Source of the DNA: Neocallimastix lanati (nom. inval.)
Lineage: Eukaryota > Neocallimastigomycota > Neocallimastigomycetes > Neocallimastigales > Neocallimastigaceae
Assembly (NCBI GenBank): GCA_016946835.1
Contig: JACVTC010000054.1
Span: forward strand, 257,501 to 317,500
Direction of reading: 5' to 3'
Length of the DNA stretch: 60,000 nucleotides
The position numbers and the translations under genes were made by a program. Positions 22,757-40,828 of the stretch are shown piece by piece. The notes beneath the pieces are model-generated. The model saw only the letters and a list, made by a program, of their open reading frames with translations, made no database searches and was not told where the DNA came from. How positions within the stretch are numbered: the stretch's first letter is position 1; each line of letters begins with the position of its first letter.

Positions 22757-24471
22757 AAAGATTCATAACAAAAGAATCTTTTGCCGGAAACAATATTATG
22801 TCAAAAAAAAATATATATATATATAATTGAATTTTAAATTATGATAAAGGTTGCTCATTATGTCAATTTTTAAGATGACTAATAAAACTGATAACTGATC
22901 AAAATGATCAAGACAGAAAAATTGAAGAAACGCGTAAAATATAAAACTGTTGATAAAAGAAGTTATTTCAGGATAAGTAAAATTCAAAAAAAAAATAAAA
23001 ATATTTATTTAAAAAGAAAAAACACGTATAAACGTATATAAAAGAAAAATTATATATCTTCATACTAGAGATTCTTAATTGAAATTATAATTTGATATTT
23101 TAACAAATAAGCTTTTGACTATTGGTAATATAATATCTATACATGAAGGAATCTACTATGCGATGGACTATTTCCGCCCCATGAATATACAAAACATATT
23201 ATTTAAAGTATAGTTATTTTAACGCGTATTTATAAATATTAAACGCGTATATATAAATATAAACTACAATAATGGAGGAGTCTATATGTCAGAGACCTCA
23301 TATAAAATAATTAATATATAATATCCCAAATATTCAAGGGAAATATAATAGAATGGTAATTCCTAGGGTACATTCTAATAATAATAATATTATTAAACAT
23401 AGCGTGAAATAGGTTTAAATAAAAAAAAATTACTTAATATAATCATAATACAAACCTTCGTGATGAAAGGTATAATAAAATAATAAATATAACCATGAGT
23501 TATATAAAAATGGATGATGTTTATCCATCTATAAACTATACTTATTTATTACAGAGTATTTAAAATTATTAAAATTTTATAATTAATATTTTAATGATGA
23601 GAAAATTCAAATATATAAAATCCTTTTTAGAAATTTGGATTTTAGGGGGAAAGTAGGCAAAATAAAATACAAATTATAAAAATATTAAAGAAAAGTCACT
23701 TAACTGATTCTTTGAGCTAATTATTTGAAAATAATATTTATCTTGAAATGAATAAAATAGCCTAATAGCGAAAATTAATAAAATTAGCCTTTAAGAAAGA
23801 ATTAACTGAAATAGTGAATATTAATCAATTATGAAACAATTTATATTATTACTAATAAGTTTAAATAACTAGAATAATATAATTAATTATAAATACAATC
23901 AATTTTAATACCCCAAGATTATGATTTATCAAATACACCAATATATAATTAACAATTTATTTTAATAGTTATCGCTAAAACTACAAAGCGAAAATATATA
24001 AAAGTTAACGATAATCTATAAAGCGGATTATAATTGAAAGTGATGTAAAACCTAATATATAAGAGGTATTCACACAAATTGAGATGGTATAATATCACCC
24101 TTCAAGAGAAAGGTTTCCATCATATATAAATGGTATATTTAAATCATATAATTATTTTATATTAAAGATGACATAGATTCATCTAATATTTATTAAAGGT
24201 GTAAAAATATTAAATACTTAGTTTTAGGGGGAAATTATTAGATTATAAATATATTTAAGAAATTATTTTAGCAATATTTAAATTAAATTAAATAATTAAT
24301 ATAACATAAAAAATATTTTATTCATGTAAAATTAGAGGTTAATTTAGGATAGAAATATATATAACAGTTTAATAATATCAAGTTAATAGTGTAAAATAGG
24401 ATAATTTTATTTACACATATTCACCAGTAAACCAATTTATTCATTATTGAATAACTAGGTTTAAGGGGGAA

Positions 24472-24667
24472 TGTTAGAATATGTGAAATGTATGAAATAT
24501 AAGCTTAAAATGTATTGAAACATATTGTAATATAAATAATGTATAAGCCACAATGTATTAATATAAAAGCATTTAATTTAGAATAATTAAATGCTAGTAA
24601 CTCTTTATCATAAAATATATTAATAAAATTGACATAATTATAAACCATAAATTCATAACTCTTAACA
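24472..24667 (+). repeat. 3' LTR of element 2
   Basis: 196 bp, directly after the purine tract aagggggaa (24463-24471) and directly before the long ATT tract. Confidence 0.9.
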
Positions 24668-24925
<258 letters not shown>

Positions 24926-25284
24926 TTTATTTTTATTTTTAATTTTATTCTCATTATACATATTATTACTACTATTATTGATATAACTATAAACGATAAA
25001 TATAAAAATTCTATAATTACTATTTTTTGAACATTGCTAATTTTTTTTATGGCCAATTATTACAATACCAACACATAAATTTGATAAAAATTAGATAGAA
25101 AAGAATTAGAAAAGAATATACTAAGTAAATAATTAAGAAAAAAAATTAAATATATATTAATTGATAAAGTCCTTATTTTCACTATTAATATTTATTTTTT
25201 ACTATTTTTTTATAATTATTTACCAAGTATATTAGAAGTAAAAATAAAGAATTTATTTTTATTTTTAAAGGTTAATAATATTTG

Positions 25285-25666
25285 TTTTAAATATTTAATT
25301 CAATTCAGTTCACATTAATTAATTACGAAATATAGGTATTTCAATACTCATCAATAATTATTATTAGTTCTTGTAGCTTTAAACAACAACAAAGAAAAAA
25401 AAACGATTCAATAATATATAATTAATTTTTTTTAAATCCATTTTGATATCGGTGATAAGAAAAATAATAGCATTATTATTTATATATTACGAAATTTAAA
25501 AAAAGTATGTTATTAAAAGTATTATAATTATATACAATAATATAATTAAAGAAATATTTAATTAATATATATTTTGTTTTAGATTTTGAAATTATAATAA
25601 TAATATATATATATATATATATATTCTTTATTATATATTTAATAAAAATAAATAATAATAATTATA

Positions 25667-25704
<38 letters not shown>

Positions 25705-26378
25705 CAATAGAGAATGAAAAATGTAATTCAAATTTGAAAAATTAAGGAAATAATCAAATAAAAAAATTGAGTAAAAATAAAACAAAATAGAAAATAAATA
25801 AAAAATAAAATAAAATAAAAAATGTAATAATAAATAATATATAATAATATATATAGTAAAAAAAAAAAAATAAAAATAAAATAAATACTAAATTAATATA
25901 TTAAAAAATATATATATATAATCATAATAACTATTACTTTTAATTTATTTATATTATATGATTAAAATATTCTCCATAAATCATATAAAATTTAGATTCT
26001 ATTAATTCTCATCCAATAAAATTTTAAATTTTTATAATTAAAGTTACTTCAAACTTTAATTTATATATAATTTTTACAAATATACATAATTTTTACCTTT
26101 TTATCTTTATGTAAAAATTGATATAAAAATTTTAATTTTATATAGATAATAATTATCAAAAATATTATTCCTTTGAAAATTTTTAAAAATTTTTTCATTA
26201 CAATGTAATAATCATAGAAGACTCGACAAATACAATTAAAGTCGATTTATTATTACTATTATTATTATTATTTTTCAAAAAAAATTTTTTAAAAAAAAAA
26301 AAAATTGAAAAATATAACCGATAGAAATTGTATTTAATATAATTTATAATAGATTAAAATATACAGTATAATATATTT
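25285..26378. repeat. Segmental duplication, copy B (empty retroposon site)
   Basis: Collinear with 1-1826 but shorter, because it lacks the poly(A) retroposon and has shorter homopolymer tracts. At 26170-26200, tttgaaaatttttaaaaatt runs straight into the cattacaatg block, i.e. the unoccupied target of the insertion at 982-1523. No gene recognised. Confidence 0.8.
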
Positions 26379-26694
26379 CGATTTTTTTTTTTTATAATTT
26401 ATTTATTTATTTATTTACATATCTATTTATTTTATTTTATTATTGAGAAAAAAAATTCTTAGGAAATTTTTTTTAAAATTATTATAGAAATTGTTAAATA
26501 ATGAAACAAATAATATAATAATAGTAATATATAATATTGATATTCTTATTAAGTCTCTATATCTTTCATTTCTTGTTTTTTATCTAAATTTCTAAGTTAA
26601 TTTTATTTTATTTTTTTTTTTTTATTTATAATTTTATTAATAAAAATTTTAATATTTTTATAAAGTTATTATGTATTAATAAATATTATTTACA

Positions 26695-26741
<47 letters not shown>

Positions 26742-27318
26742 TATATTAACTAAATTTTATTGAACTTAATTATAAAATATTACAAAATATTACTATTTAT
26801 TATAAAATATTAATAGTAATATTATAAAAAAATATACAGATTTAGTTTTTCAATATCAATATCAATATCAATATATGCATTAATACCATTTTATGAATAT
26901 AACTGAATATAACAACATAACAACAGTAAAAATAAAAATAAAAATAAAAATAAAAAAAAAAGTATTTGGTTTTTAATTAAATTACAGTTAACACCTTTAT
27001 ATTATATTATTGTTATTATTATTATTTTTTCAAAATTTAATATATATTTTATATATATTCTTAAGAAAAAGATATTATTTAAATTCAAAAAGAAAATAGA
27101 TAAACGGAAATAAATTGTGGTTTTTTTATTATCATATTTATTTTATTGATTAAACCAATAAAGAATAATTAAAATAAAGTGAAATTCATAATAATAACAT
27201 AAAAAAAAGCATATTATATAATATCATATCCTTTATTATATTGGATTTAAAAAAAAAATATATATATATATAATAAGTAATAACAATTATATAAATAAAT
27301 ATATAATTTACTTGATAC
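26379..27318. other. Spacer upstream of CCDC146
   Basis: No gene seen. Contains an A run of about 38 bases at 26696-26733, an atcaatatcaatatcaatat patch at about 26852, an (AAAAAT)n patch near 26930-26955 and TA runs. The promoter of the downstream gene must lie here, but no specific site could be called. Confidence 0.5.
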
Positions 27319-33936
<6,618 letters not shown>

Positions 33937-34877
33937 ATATAATATTAAAACACTTATATATGTAAATTTTCTTTTTTCTTTGTTTTTTTTTTTTTTAAAA
34001 AAATCTTTTTAATTTTTCTTCTTAATTGCTTTTTATAATTTTTATTATAATTTACTGTTAAATTATCCAATTTCTGTTATCTATCATATAAATTTAAAAA
34101 ATTACAATTTTCACTTACTATAAAGAAATAATTTACATAACTTTTTTATCAATAAAACATTAACAAATAAAATAACTAATAAAAAATTGAATTAAATTCA
34201 ATAATAAAAAAAAAAATTCTCATTATATAATAATTATAGATTATTATTCAAATAAAATTCTTGTTCAATTATATATATATATATATATATTTATTTATTT
34301 ATTTATTTATTTATTTATTTTAAATTTACTTATTTTACTAATATATTTTATAATATAAATTTCATAAACCATACTACTGAAACCTTTCTTTCATTTATTT
34401 TTTTTTATATCCGAAGTTATTGAGAACTTTAACTTTTTTTATTCATTTATTAATTACATGAATATTTTTTATTAAAAAAAAAAAGAATTAATAAAAAAAT
34501 AAATATTGTCCAATTAAAATATAATAATATTTAGTAATGTGAAGTAAAAAGTAAATATTCAAAATAATGTGTATAAATAAATTCAGAAAATAGTTCATAT
34601 ACAACCTCACCTCCAAATTATAAGATTTCTGTTTAAAAGGGAATTCTTATTCCGGATTAGGATTTGAATTGACTATCTGAAAGAAATTATGGTCTTCTTC
34701 TTCAGAGGCATTGACCCTGCTAACCCCCCTGTCTTACTGCACTTTCAGAGTTTACCCTCCTAGTTAGTTTGAGCTTATACTGTCGAAATAGCAATCCTTA
34801 TCAAGTACTAACCCTTAGTCATAATTTCTATAAAAGGAGCCCCAGTGTTTTTGAATTTTTTTTTTTTTTTTTAACGG
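33937..34877. other. Spacer with a GC-richer patch at 34600-34850
   Basis: No gene recognised. 33937-34600 is plain AT-rich sequence. 34600-34850 has clearly more G and C, including ctgctaacccccctgtctta and aaaaggagccccagtg, but no long frame. It may be a retroposon relic or part of an older insertion. A 'gtttttgaa' plus T-run motif occurs at about 34850 and again at 34883. Confidence 0.45.
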
Positions 34878-34888
34878 CAGAGTTTTTG

Positions 34889-34890
<2 letters not shown>
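34878..34890. repeat. Target-site duplication, left copy
   Basis: cagagtttttgaa, repeated perfectly at 35447-35459 on the other side of the retroposon. Confidence 0.85.
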
Positions 34891-34921
<31 letters not shown>

Positions 34922-35446
34922 CAGGGAAGAGAATACACTACCAAAACTTTATTAATTTTATTTTAAAAAATACATGTAGGTAAAAAGTACATTTGAAATT
35001 AAAAAAAAAAATTAAAAAATTAAAAAATAAAAAAATAAAAAAGCTCGAAAATACTATGTATTTCGGCAAGTTGTACTATGCGGGAATTTTTCCTTTCCTA
35101 ACAAATAAAAAAGAAATAAAACCTAGAAGTAACATCTTTAAAATAGATAGTGTGGTGTCCACTAAACTCTCCCCGGATTCATCATTTATTGAACTACTAG
35201 GGCAAGATTCATCCTTCGTAGAAATAGATGACGATCCTGTATTATCATTATGCCTTATCAGTACGACGTCGACGCTATTGGATAAGTTTGGTATTTTGCA
35301 ATACTTATCAAATAATAGCTCAAACGAACTACTAATGATAGGTATTGCACTTGTTAAGAATTCCGCCAAGCCCACAATTTTTGGAACAGGTGACTCAGAT
35401 GAACCTTTGAAAAGTAGTTCATTTAATTGTCTCTATTCCCCACTAT
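34891..35446 (-). mobile_element. Poly(A)-tailed retroposon, copy 2
   Basis: Read on the minus strand, it runs from 35446 to a poly(A) tail at 34918-34891. A perfect 13-bp direct repeat (34878-34890 and 35447-35459) flanks it. It is homologous to 982-1523. The 5' ends of the two copies fall within about 20 bases of each other, and an aataaa signal precedes the tail by about 30 bases. One frame stays open for about 118 codons (about 35430 to the stop at 35076). It encodes a Ser/Asp-rich stretch and then a C-terminal hydrophobic segment (ILKMLLLGFISFLFVRKGK). It lacks a proper ATG in this copy. So the unit is the 3' part of a polyadenylated transcript or a SINE-like repeat, mobilised in trans by a LINE-type reverse transcriptase. 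The parent gene was not identified. Confidence 0.85.
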
Positions 35447-35459
35447 CAGAGTTTTTGAA
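35447..35459. repeat. Target-site duplication, right copy
   Basis: cagagtttttgaa, identical to 34878-34890. Confidence 0.85.
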
Positions 35460-35746
35460 TAATCACCATAAATGATTTAGTTATAATCAAAGCATCTCAT
35501 TTCTTTTTATAATTTTTTTTAATCAATAATTTCGGCATCTCTTCTACGAATAAGGAAGTTTATAATCGGTAACACGTCACACATATATACACACTCACTA
35601 TTAAGAAAAATATTACAAATAACATGATTTTCACCAATTGTCGTCCCACTCACTGCACTATTAGTAACGACACTATTACAATTCACTACAACCAATATTT
35701 GTATTCTTATACTCACTATTAACAATAATATTACTTCAATTTATAG

Positions 35747-35783
<37 letters not shown>

Positions 35784-36434
35784 TGTTATTTTAAATTTTC
35801 ATTTATTTTATTTGACATAAACAGTCATTAATATATATATAATATATTCTTAAAATAACAATATTTGTATATAACATCTTAAAAAAAAAAAAAATTAAAA
35901 TATTCTTCAATAAAATATTTTCAGATAGTATTTCTCATTCTAAAAATAAATAATAATAAAACTTTTAAAATTCAACATTCAGAATAACATATTTGCTTTT
36001 CAAATTTTTTTTAAAATTAATAATTGCATTCATATTTTTAAATTTTACATTTTCATCACTCAAATTCCTGAAATAATTATTACTATTATTTTTATAATTC
36101 AAAATTTAATAATTTCTCGGTCTTCCACTATATATTTCCTAACCTTTTCTTAACTTCTCCAATTTTAATTTTTTTTTTCATAGTTAAATACTTATTCCTG
36201 TTTTACATTAAAATTTTGACGTCATTATTTTCTAATTTTTCAAATATTGATTTACGATTTACTTTATATCCATATGTAAATTTTTTCTTACTTCATAAAC
36301 ACTAGTATCAGATATCGTTAATTATTTTTAAAATTTTTTTTAAATTTTTTTTATTTATATTATATTTTTTGTAAGATGGCAAATTAATCATCTATATTTA
36401 CAATAGAATTAACATATTATAAATATGGATTTAT
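35460..36434. other. Spacer downstream of RPS17
   Basis: No gene recognised. 35510-35740 is richer in GC with several cactcactatta-type near-repeats (about 35590, 35645, 35710) and ends in an A run at 35746-35778, so it may be another decayed poly(A) insertion on the + strand. The rest is AT-rich and includes the 3' flank of the ribosomal gene. Confidence 0.45.
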
Positions 36435-37384
36435 TTAATTCTTCTTTCTGTAGTTGGCACCGACACGTTCTTGTTGAGTTGGAACGTACTTTGGACCAAC
36501 AACGACATTTGGAATACCTTCCATTCCCATAGCCTTGAGAAGAGCCTATTTTTTTATTTATTTTTATAAAATAAATATATATTATATAATAATTAATTAT
36601 TAAACATTGGTACCTTTAAACTTTTTTATTACTTAATTTATATATTTTTATAATTATCTTAAACATACTTCAACATCTTCGTCAATTTCAACTTGCTTTT
36701 CAAGAGCAGAAACATCTGGAACGTATTGATCCTTACGTTCTCTTTCTTCTTCTTGAAGCTTGAAGGAAATACCTCTAACTGGACCACGTTGAATACGACC
36801 CATTAAGTGAGTAGTGAAACCAGCAATCTTGTTTCTGAGACGCTTACTTGGGATAACAGCGACTTCATCACAGATCTTCTTGTTAGTTTGGAAATCGAGA
36901 GTAAGACGTGGGTAGTACTTTTCGATGAGGACACGGGAAGCCTTCTTAACGGTTTTAGTTCTGACACGACCCTATTTATATAAAAATATTTATATTTTTA
37001 TATTGTAGAACACGTTGAAATAAATTTAAAGCATTTAGTATAATCAATTATTAAATTTTATGGTTTTATTGTATAAAAATAATCCTATATTTCAAAATTA
37101 TTTTTATATTATGATTTTATAGATAGCATTATATCTCCCGAAAACTAAAACAAAAAAAAAAAAAATTCTTATAAATGAGTACACAAATTTTGAAAACTTC
37201 CAACAATAACACACTTATTAAATCAATAAATAAAAAAGAGCTTATTATTTACATACATAGCATATCCCAATTCATATTAAAAATAATTCATAAATAAAAT
37301 TTTTTTTCATAACACCCATTATTTTAATTCATTTTTAATAATAAAAAAAATTCACTTATTCATTCATCATTAAAAATTTACCAT
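36435..37384 (-). CDS. RPS17: 40S ribosomal protein eS17
   Basis: Three exons on the minus strand. Exon 1 is just the ATG (37384-37382), exon 2 is 36971-36669 and exon 3 is 36545-36435. The product is 138 residues. Exon 2 reads [20 protein letters not shown], then [20 protein letters not shown], then [20 protein letters not shown]. Exon 3 ends [16 protein letters not shown]. This is unmistakable eS17, a component of the small subunit head near the mRNA path. Splice sites are GT-AG. The first intron (410 bp) interrupts right after the start codon, as in the yeast RPS17 genes. The start codon is placed at the only ATG-GT in the upstream few hundred bases (ATG followed by GTAAAT). Codon use is strongly biased (AAG, CGT, GGT), as expected of a highly expressed gene. 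Confidence 0.93.
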
Positions 37385-38043
<659 letters not shown>

Positions 38044-38396
38044 TTTTAAAATTAAGTTGTAAGTTTCTTGGACGAAATGAAATGGCCTCGATTCCCATTT
38101 ATCAATGATAACTCTACATGGATAAAAATTATCATTCGAATCTGTATCAAAATTTCTTTATTGCCTTTTCGTTTCGATGTCAACGTTCTTAACAGCAGTA
38201 GTTCTAATGGTATACATATTAATCAGAATGTTAAAATCACTAATCATAATAGGGATAATATTAGTAAGTAATTCCGCTCCCCACAAAATATGAAATCTGG
38301 GAAAGAAGAATCTCTCAAAAGTGATTGAAAGATATTATTAATAAAGCACCTTCTTTCCCCCGAGCTGATCTTTCAAATTTTCATATACTATATTTC

Positions 38397-38437
<41 letters not shown>

Positions 38438-38760
38438 GACACAGTATTTAAAAATTATTACTATCATCAAAATCTTCCTCTTTGTCATCTGGTATATTCA
38501 TTGATTTCCTATAAACAATCAGAGAAAAAATTAATAAAAATTTCATCAACAAAATGAATGAATTGTTGACTAAATTTTTCGAATTCAGAACATAAAAGTA
38601 TCTAGTATGTAAAACTAGGTATGTTGTTACTTTCACCGCAACAAAGGCAGCATATTGGACAATCTTCTGATACCAATTTACTTTTAACATAAGATTTTAC
38701 ATCAAATTTGAATCCACATTTAATTAGTCCAATCCAAAATAAAGAAAAAAAAAAAAAAAA
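38044..38760 (-). pseudogene. Decayed coding relic with a cysteine cluster, unknown
   Basis: GC is above the surroundings. On the minus strand, 38720-38590 reads KSYVKSKLVSEDCPICCLCC followed by GESNNIPSF, then LLCSEFEKFSQQFIHFVDEI. Further on, 38150-38050 reads NFYPCRVIIDKWESRPFHFV. Stops and frameshifts lie between, and an A run at 38401-38435 splits the region. The CPICCLCCG cluster could be metal-binding. A + strand frame of 67 codons at 38068-38271 is also open and cannot be excluded. I do not recognise a family. Confidence 0.35.
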
Positions 38761-39387
38761 AACGATGAAAACTTTAAAATAAAAGCATTGAAAACTTTAT
38801 ATATTATATAATTTAATGTAGTTTTTTGGTTTAATGATTAGTACGAAAATTATTCCCACTAAAAATATTTTAAAAAATAAAATAAAATAATCCATAAATA
38901 AAATATCTATTAAATAATTTCAAATGTAATATTCAAATATAATAATTGGATAATATTTAGATATTATTATCATCATTATTAAAACACTTTCGTTTATTAT
39001 TTATTTTGTCATACTGGGCTGGCATTTATTTTATTTAGGAGTTTATGTTTTTTTTTTTTTTTTTTTTTTTCTTCAAAATATATATATATATAATAAATGA
39101 TAAAATAAATAAAGAACAGTGGAATATGTATTATATTATTAATATATATATATATATATATAATGAAAAACAATTGATAAATTTAGAATAAATAAAGAAA
39201 ACTGATAAAATTATATTTACATAGTTAAAATATTATTTAACTATCATTTTTACTATTCTTTCTTTATAAATTAATGAAGGTTTTATATTATTATATTATG
39301 ATAAATACAAAAATAATATTTCATAAATTTTGATTTTGATTTTTTTATTACTTTTTTTATTTATTATTACTACTATACTATAAAAAC
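38761..39387. other. Spacer downstream of the SYM1-like gene
   Basis: No gene. T run at about 39050-39071, TA runs, and the 3' flank of the minus-strand gene. Confidence 0.5.
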
Positions 39388-40828
39388 TTAATTTTTCTTA
39401 TCTCTTTTTTTTAAATCCTTCTTATCCCCTTTGGCTGGTTCAGCTTCATATAATAAAGATTTTGACTTATTTATAACCTTTTGGTTTAATACTGATAAAT
39501 AAGTATTCCAACCAAGAGAAACTACATTAGTACCTAATGAACGATAGTTAGCTGGAACGAAATTAAAGTTGATAAATTGGAAAGCTGGCCAAATTTTATA
39601 GTTTGCTGTAAGAGCTGGTATAAATCCCTATTTTAAATTAAAAAATTAAAATAAAATAAAACAAAATAATAGTATTAATAATATTAATAATATTAATATA
39701 AATGTATATATATATATATATATAAATATTTTAATAGTTATTTAAATTTTAATAAAGTATAATAATGATAATAATAATAATAATAATTATATATAAAAAT
39801 TACAAATTTAATAGAATATGTTACTATTTATTATATTATAACATTATTATTAAATAATAATGAATGAATGAATTATTGATTAAAATATTTAAAACTTTAA
39901 AATACTTACAACTTTAATCTTTTCTTTAATTTCTTCTGGTGAGCTTCTTTCGAATATACCAGTACCACCAAGATAGACTACTTGAGAAAGTGGAGAATAA
40001 ACACATTGATCTAAAAATACTCTTGCGAAAAGTTCTAATAGAACATTTTAAATTTTTCACAATTATTGTTATTATTTATTGTTAATGATGATGATATTAT
40101 TATTGACCGTTGCATTGTGTTGTTATTATTTCAATAAAATAAAATAAAATTAAAAAAAAAAAAAAAAAGAAAACATCAATAATTAAAATTGTTATTATAT
40201 AAGATGATGGATGATACATAAATCAAAATTTTAAATTAGATTGTGAAATTTATTTTTATAACTATATATTAATATTATTATTTATTTTAATCTAAAATTT
40301 AAAAATAATAAATTATTTCTTATATTATTTATTTTTTAAAATGTAAAATACTCAATGTAACATACGATGAGTTTTATTTGGTAAAACAACATATCTATCT
40401 AAAAAGCGATACCAAAGAGAAGTTGAAGGACCTGCTACGCAAGCACCGAATAAACTCATTCTTCCTGTTCTCTTATAGTCATGTTCTTTTCCTCTTTTTT
40501 CAACAAGTTGTTGTGCAATAACATCACCAACGGCAAACATTACACCTAATTAAAAGTAATTAGAATTTATTATTCCAATAAATAAGAATTTAAATAACAT
40601 ATATAAATTTTATTATTAAAATACATATTTTTTTTCATTCTTATTATTTTTATTAATTACTTATTATATGAAATTAAAAAAATAAAATTTCAAAAATTTA
40701 TAATTATTTTATAAAAATAATAAATTTAATTAATTAGTAACTACATAAAACTTACCGGTAGTGAGAGATTGTGTAAGGATTGGCTTTTTGTTTAAACAAC
40801 GATGATACCATCTAAAGAAACCATTCAT
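39388..40828 (-). CDS. SYM1: Mpv17/PMP22-family membrane protein, SYM1-like
   Basis: Four exons on the minus strand: 40828-40756, 40545-40366, 40034-39910 and 39627-39388. All are GT-AG with consistent phases, giving 205 residues, close to the usual 180-200. Family marks are FAVGDVIAQQLVEK near residue 30, the GPSTSLWYRFLDRY-VVLP block near 63-80, LDQCVYSPLSQVVYLGGTGI in exon 3, and the diagnostic NYKIWPAFQFINFNFVPANY with YRSLGTNVVSLGWNTYLS in exon 4. The tail (about 30 residues) is unusually long and lysine-rich. Yeast Sym1 and animal Mpv17 are small four-span proteins of the mitochondrial inner membrane, or peroxisomes for PMP22. If the organism is an anaerobic fungus, the site would be the hydrogenosome or peroxisome-like membrane; that is inference. 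The start is the first of two ATGs six bases apart from the second codon block (40828). Confidence 0.9.

Larger units (their letters stand above)
22535..24667 (+). mobile_element. TRIM-like LTR retroelement 2 (2133 bp, non-coding)
   Basis: The two LTRs are 196 bp each (22535-22730 and 24472-24667). They start TGTTAG, end TTAACA, and differ at one base that I can see. The internal region of 1741 bp has no credible coding frame. The primer-binding site at 22731-22743 is identical to that of element 1, and a purine tract, aagggggaa, precedes the 3' LTR. Two further tttagggggaaa tracts occur inside (about 23642 and 24225). Flanking attat sequences are consistent with a 5-bp target duplication inside ATT repeats. 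LTR sequence differs from element 1 beyond the first eight bases, so these are two families sharing replication signals. It is a larger non-autonomous element (TRIM/LARD type). Confidence 0.88.

Noticed and set aside
23000-23400. Copia-type Pol remnants inside LTR element 2
   Set aside because: No RT, integrase or RNase H motif could be read in any frame; the interior appears non-coding.
34661-34735. Possible tRNA or tRNA-derived SINE head on the minus strand (ttagcagggtc ... attcaaatcc)
   Set aside because: The A-box and B-box resemblances are weak, and neither the acceptor nor the T-stem pairs.
34993-35475. 160-codon frame on the + strand across retroposon copy 2
   Set aside because: It is antisense to the poly(A)-tailed strand and begins in the A/T-rich tail region. 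The sense frame ending at 35076 fits the element better.
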